Shown: in pieces, positions 59,801 to 64,000 of the stretch
Position numbering within the stretch: position 1 is the stretch's first letter
How the letters are laid out: each line of letters begins with the position of its first letter
From: Otis tarda
Taxonomy: Eukaryota; Chordata; Aves; Otidiformes; Otididae
Direction: 5' to 3'
Length of the DNA: 64,000 nt
Assembly: GCA_026413225.1 (NCBI GenBank)
Contig: CM048554.1
Location: 49,291,463-49,355,462, forward strand
Position numbers and translations under genes: made by a program
The notes under the pieces: generated by a model
The model's input: only the letters and a program-made list of their open reading frames with translations
The model's database searches: none
What the model was told of the DNA's origin: nothing

Positions 59801-62800
59801 GAAAACAAGATGTGACTAACACCAGACAAGAGAGAAGACAGCTGTTGGTGGGAAGGCAGCTACAGGAATAATCACTGATGAGAGAGGCTGGTTGAAGAGA
59901 AAGAATTCATAGAGGAGCAATAAAGAGCTGAAACACCCCATTGCAGGTTGCAGAAGGCTCCATGCCAATACAGGAGGATGTGCTGAACCTGCCCCTGGCT
60001 GGGGTGCCATGAAAGAGCACTCTCTCCACAGCAGAGACATCCCTATGTATAGGCGTAGGGTGCACATTCACCCAAAGGATGCTTGGCATTATGAGCACCT
60101 TGGTATATACACGGCACAATCACTTATAGCACGGCCAGTACTATATGGCATATGTCTTTGTCCTCACATGTTCATTTCAAATACAGGTGCACTGTAAGCG
60201 CTGTGCTCCTTTTAGCCAGAAAGGCTGTTTGATCCATAAACACGCTTTTTACTCTTTTGCTCCTCTTAGAAGCCCACCTGTGCCTCAGAACTAATTCTTG
60301 AGTGGGACTTTCAAATGCTCCAAGGGTGCTTGTTCCCCTCTCCATTTCCAGAGCTCTACCGTATCTGTTCTTCTGCAAGTCAGAAAATGCACCTAAGGAA
60401 AAAGTGCCAATACTTTCACACAAGACATCATGCATATCACTGACATGAGACTGACTGTTCTGCTAAGACACATAAATTCAGCATCTACCACCCTCCCTGT
60501 GTTCTAGATGGACAGTCAGCTGGAAGGAAGCTGCAAAATCAAGCAAATAAAATATATTTACCATTGGTCACTGTTAAAGAATACATAGCATCCAAGCCAT
60601 TAGAGCCTGTAAAACTTCCTGGACCAAACCAGGCACAACATACCCTTGTTTACTGTCCTCCCTAAATTCATTTACGCAAATCCTACTCAAGTTTCTCAGG
60701 TACCAGTATCAATGGATTGATTCATGTAAATGAGGGCTGGAGAGGGCTTTGACCCTTTAAATTTTATCTTCAGCACTATTATTTTTACCATGTTTTTTCC
60801 TGTTATTTTCTTTCAAACTCAAAACATGGGATATTTTGTCACTTTAAATCTACAAGAAAGAAGATTAGCCAGCTTTGGAACATGGAGATATGCTTCTAAG
60901 CAAGTGGCAAGCATCACCTCAAATACGCAGCCCTGAAGGATGTGCTCAGTTAAACTAGTATGATTTTATTTTAACAAAGAGATGAGCTTCCCTTTGCTTT
61001 CTCTTGTGTAAAGCATATTATGGAAGCCAGTTTCATAAGTTCACCCCCATGTTTACCAAACCTGTATACTGAGAGCTCAGAGAAATAGAAAATGCAGAAG
61101 TAGACAAAATAATAAATATTGGAAATTATATGTTTAATTCATACAGTAAATTATCAGAGATTTCTTGTACAAGTAGCCTGCAATGTCCTTAAAAATATTC
61201 TTTAACTGAGGAAAAGTTTTCTGACCTTTGGAGGAAATGCTTGCTTCTAGCTATGACTAAAAAGAGATTTCCTTCTTTCTCTGTTGTGTTAAGAATCTTT
61301 TCTTCTTATAAAGAAGGCACCACAGTGGTTTATAACTGTCATAAAAGCCTGCAATCCTTTTGAGGTTAAGCTACTCAGCTATTCAACTTTTACTACAGAA
61401 ACTTTGAAATTCAAAAAGAAAAAATAATGTAAGTTTTTGAAGGACATGTGTTGCTGTAGGTGATCCTGTTAATTAAAAGTGATTGCCTGCTAGGAAATCA
61501 TACTTTAAAAAGTTTCATGAATTTATTAGAACCCTGAAGGTATCTTTGTATGCACAGGGCTTTACATGCCATTTATGCAATTTTGTTTCAGATCTGTTTA
61601 AAGCTTCACTGACGCTCCCAGAGCAGGGAACAGCACTGCCAGCATTTGTATGTATTTTGGCTAATTGAATTATGTGAAAATACATACTAATGAAGCTTTA
61701 CCAGTGATGTTTGCTGAGGACAGTTTAAGTCTTATTTTCTTCTATATTGGCAGTATCTTTCTGTTGCAGTTTTACCTTTTTGAAAAGCACAGATTCCTAT
61801 AGGTTTTTGTGCAGAAACTAAGTCCCATTTTTTTGCAGTGTTATTCAGAACGCAGCTATGTGAATGTATGTTAATGGATATAAAGCTTTTAACAGAGATT
61901 AAAAGAAAACCAAGAGTAAATTATAATTTAAGATTAAAATATACTAGTTTGTTATTAGGAGTAAACAATTTTAAATGCAAAACTAATGAACATCTATTGT
62001 AACAATTTATTTTTCCTGTTACTAGATTGTATTTTAATTGGTCATTACTTAATTATCCATTTCTGCACAAATCCATCTGGCAATATTCTTATATAGACTT
62101 TTCCTCAGCAATGCTTTGCTACCCCTTAACAATGGTGTTTAAGGAATAAATGACTGGGACAGAAGAGTTGTTTATTGTGTGTGGTTTTTTAACCTGAACT
62201 GTGGGAAATATCAAAGTTGAGGTATACAAACCTATTGCATTTGAAATCAGTGAGGACCCAAATCCCTATGCTCACCAACTGATACAGGTGTCTCAAGTTT
62301 GTCACTACTTCACAAAAGCAATCAGCTAATTGCCTAATAAAAATTGCAATCGGGTATTTGCTGCTCACATATTCTTTTTCAGGTCACAGACATTAGAAAA
62401 CTCTTTTTTTCTTTTCTGTCATGTCATTTTTTTTTTTACTTTATAGTGTATTGCATAAACTAACCCAATACGCAGGCAGCACCCTGCCTTGGTGTAATAT
62501 CAAATACTGAAATGTTAAAAGGAAAAAAAAATCCTCTGTGACTCTTCCCAGCCAAGAAAAAAAGAGCTGAGGAAAAGTAACAGGAGATTTATGAAAGTTC
62601 ACCGTACACTTTGATGAATGTGTGGACAGGTAGTTTTGCACACTCTTTGGAATATGTTGTCTGTTAAAGAGAAATTTGTGCATCCCAGGATTGACTTGGA
62701 ATAATCAGTGTCGGGGAGCTGTGGAGACTTGACTGGGCACTCGGTAACGTTAGCATTCATCTGGAGCCGCTGCACTCTCTTTTGCTGAGCTTTTCCAGAT

Positions 62801-64000
62801 TGACACAATTTTAAATATTATCCCAGTGTAGCTATAGACAACATGCATGATTTCAGAAAAAAAAAAAAATATTAATAGCAAGCAGAGGAAACTGTCATTT
62901 GGTATAATTCAATCCTCTTTTAACACTAGAATTCTTTTAAATTACTGTTATTTGTTTGATAAAGACTTTAATTTTTCAAGCTGGGCTTGCCAGGCTACTT
63001 ATGAAATTTAATGGCAGCACCTTTAGAAACTTAAATAGGGTTTGCATGTTGGTGTGTATGTGCACGCACTTCAGAGTCAAAGTTACAGGCTTGAGAGTTC
63101 TGTCTATATTTTACCTTTTTAAAGTCAGAAACTGCATTTATCTCATATATCCACTGTCTGCATCACGGACAGTTTGTTATGTAATGCATGAATAAGAGAT
63201 GGATGCATTTGTGAATAACAAAACCAAGAGTTAATACTTTAGACAGGAATACAAAGTACAGTAAGAAAAGCAAATATGCAATTTTTATCAGTTTCCCACT
63301 AATATTGGTACTGTCGATCTAGACTATAATGTCTTTGAGGATTAAATAAACGTGTCAGTTCATCTGAATGACTGAGTGAATAATGTATTACTGCGCATTT
63401 GATGTGCACATTTACGAATATGTACCTGCCAAGCCCCGTAAAAAAAAATCTCTTCTACAGAGACTCTTCTTTTTTTCAGAAATGATACCTCTTGAGGCAT
63501 TAGAAATAAACAGGGCTTTTCCCTCAAGCTCTTATAGTCCCTCTTCACCCTTCAAAGTAATCAGATAAACATTATTGACATGTCAGTGAATTCATCATTA
63601 AATAATCTCTAACTCCCATCACTATAATAGCAAGATGTTTCAGAAAACTTAAATGAAAGAAGCCTGCAGGTTAAGGGGAAGACTTTGTTCAGTCATGCAA
63701 GACACGTACATAATGTAGAAGAAAGCATCTGAAAAGACCCTGAGCCTTTTGAAAAATCTGTAACTTCTGACCAACGGGAAAGAAGTGTATTTTGCATTTT
63801 GTCTTATTTATCTGTCACATCCCCCTGCTCAGTGCTAGTATCTTGTAACTCCTTATGCAGCAGGAGTCAAGGCCAGTTCTACTACAAGTTCTCTGCCACT
63901 AGTACACACTCAAATGCTCACCAGCTGTTTTGCTCTGAAAAGGAAAAAAAAAAAAAGACAACCTGGTGTTGTTACCAAATGCCAAGACCCTAGTTGAGAT
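59801..64000. other. Intergenic, no gene seen
   Basis: AT-rich unique sequence to the end of the window. A stretch at about 60294-60380 (ggactttcaaatgctcc ... cacctaagg) may be another old hairpin-type repeat. No SMYD2 exon or other downstream gene is recognised. Confidence 0.55.

Noticed and set aside
1-64000. CRISPR arrays, tRNA or rRNA genes, prokaryotic operons
   Set aside because: No spaced direct repeats, no cloverleaf-like blocks, and the gene structure is clearly vertebrate.
59801-64000. SMYD2 exons, expected downstream of PROX1 from human synteny
   Set aside because: No SET- or MYND-domain peptide was recognised in any frame; the gene presumably lies beyond the window.

Overview
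This window is vertebrate nuclear DNA, most likely from a bird. It contains one recognisable protein-coding exon, the last coding exon of PROX1 on the + strand at 2744-2929. That exon encodes the C-terminal end of the homeo-prospero domain and ends in a normal stop codon. Avian (or at least sauropsid) origin is inferred from two CR1 LINE fragments with the bird-type 3' end, from low overall repeat content, and from several old amniote MIR-type relics. I cannot name the species.

Layout. Positions 1-2743 are the last PROX1 intron. Positions 2744-2929 are the terminal coding segment. From 2930 to about 8455 there is a long AT-rich 3' UTR with two full miR-181-type seed sites, an overlapping AUUUA element, Pumilio-type sites, a long imperfect stem-loop just after the stop codon, and several AATAAA signals, the last at 8434. 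The remaining 55 kb, from about 8.46 to 64 kb, has no gene I can support. In human, SMYD2 lies downstream of PROX1 across a large non-coding interval. This stretch is probably the equivalent desert, where distal PROX1 enhancers and non-coding transcripts would be expected.

The desert is mostly AT-rich unique sequence. It holds an ancient CR1/L3-like relic just past the PROX1 poly(A) site (about 8.64-9.06 kb), two CR1 fragments (19.89-20.40 and 49.92-50.43 kb), and about eight MIR-type relics. It also holds three GC/CpG-rich patches: 12.77-13.57 kb, 30.53-30.96 kb and 39.27-39.62 kb. The first carries a tandem pair of HNF1-like sites with C/EBP and FOXA motifs and reads like a liver-type enhancer. 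The second is a compact CpG island built around about 19.5 uninterrupted copies of a GGCCCC/GGGGCC hexamer, the motif known from C9orf72. The third has a CACGTG E-box and a good splice-donor sequence.

Nearly all open frames in the window are chance frames in non-coding sequence. No CRISPR array, prokaryotic operon, tRNA or rRNA gene, or intact mobile element was seen.
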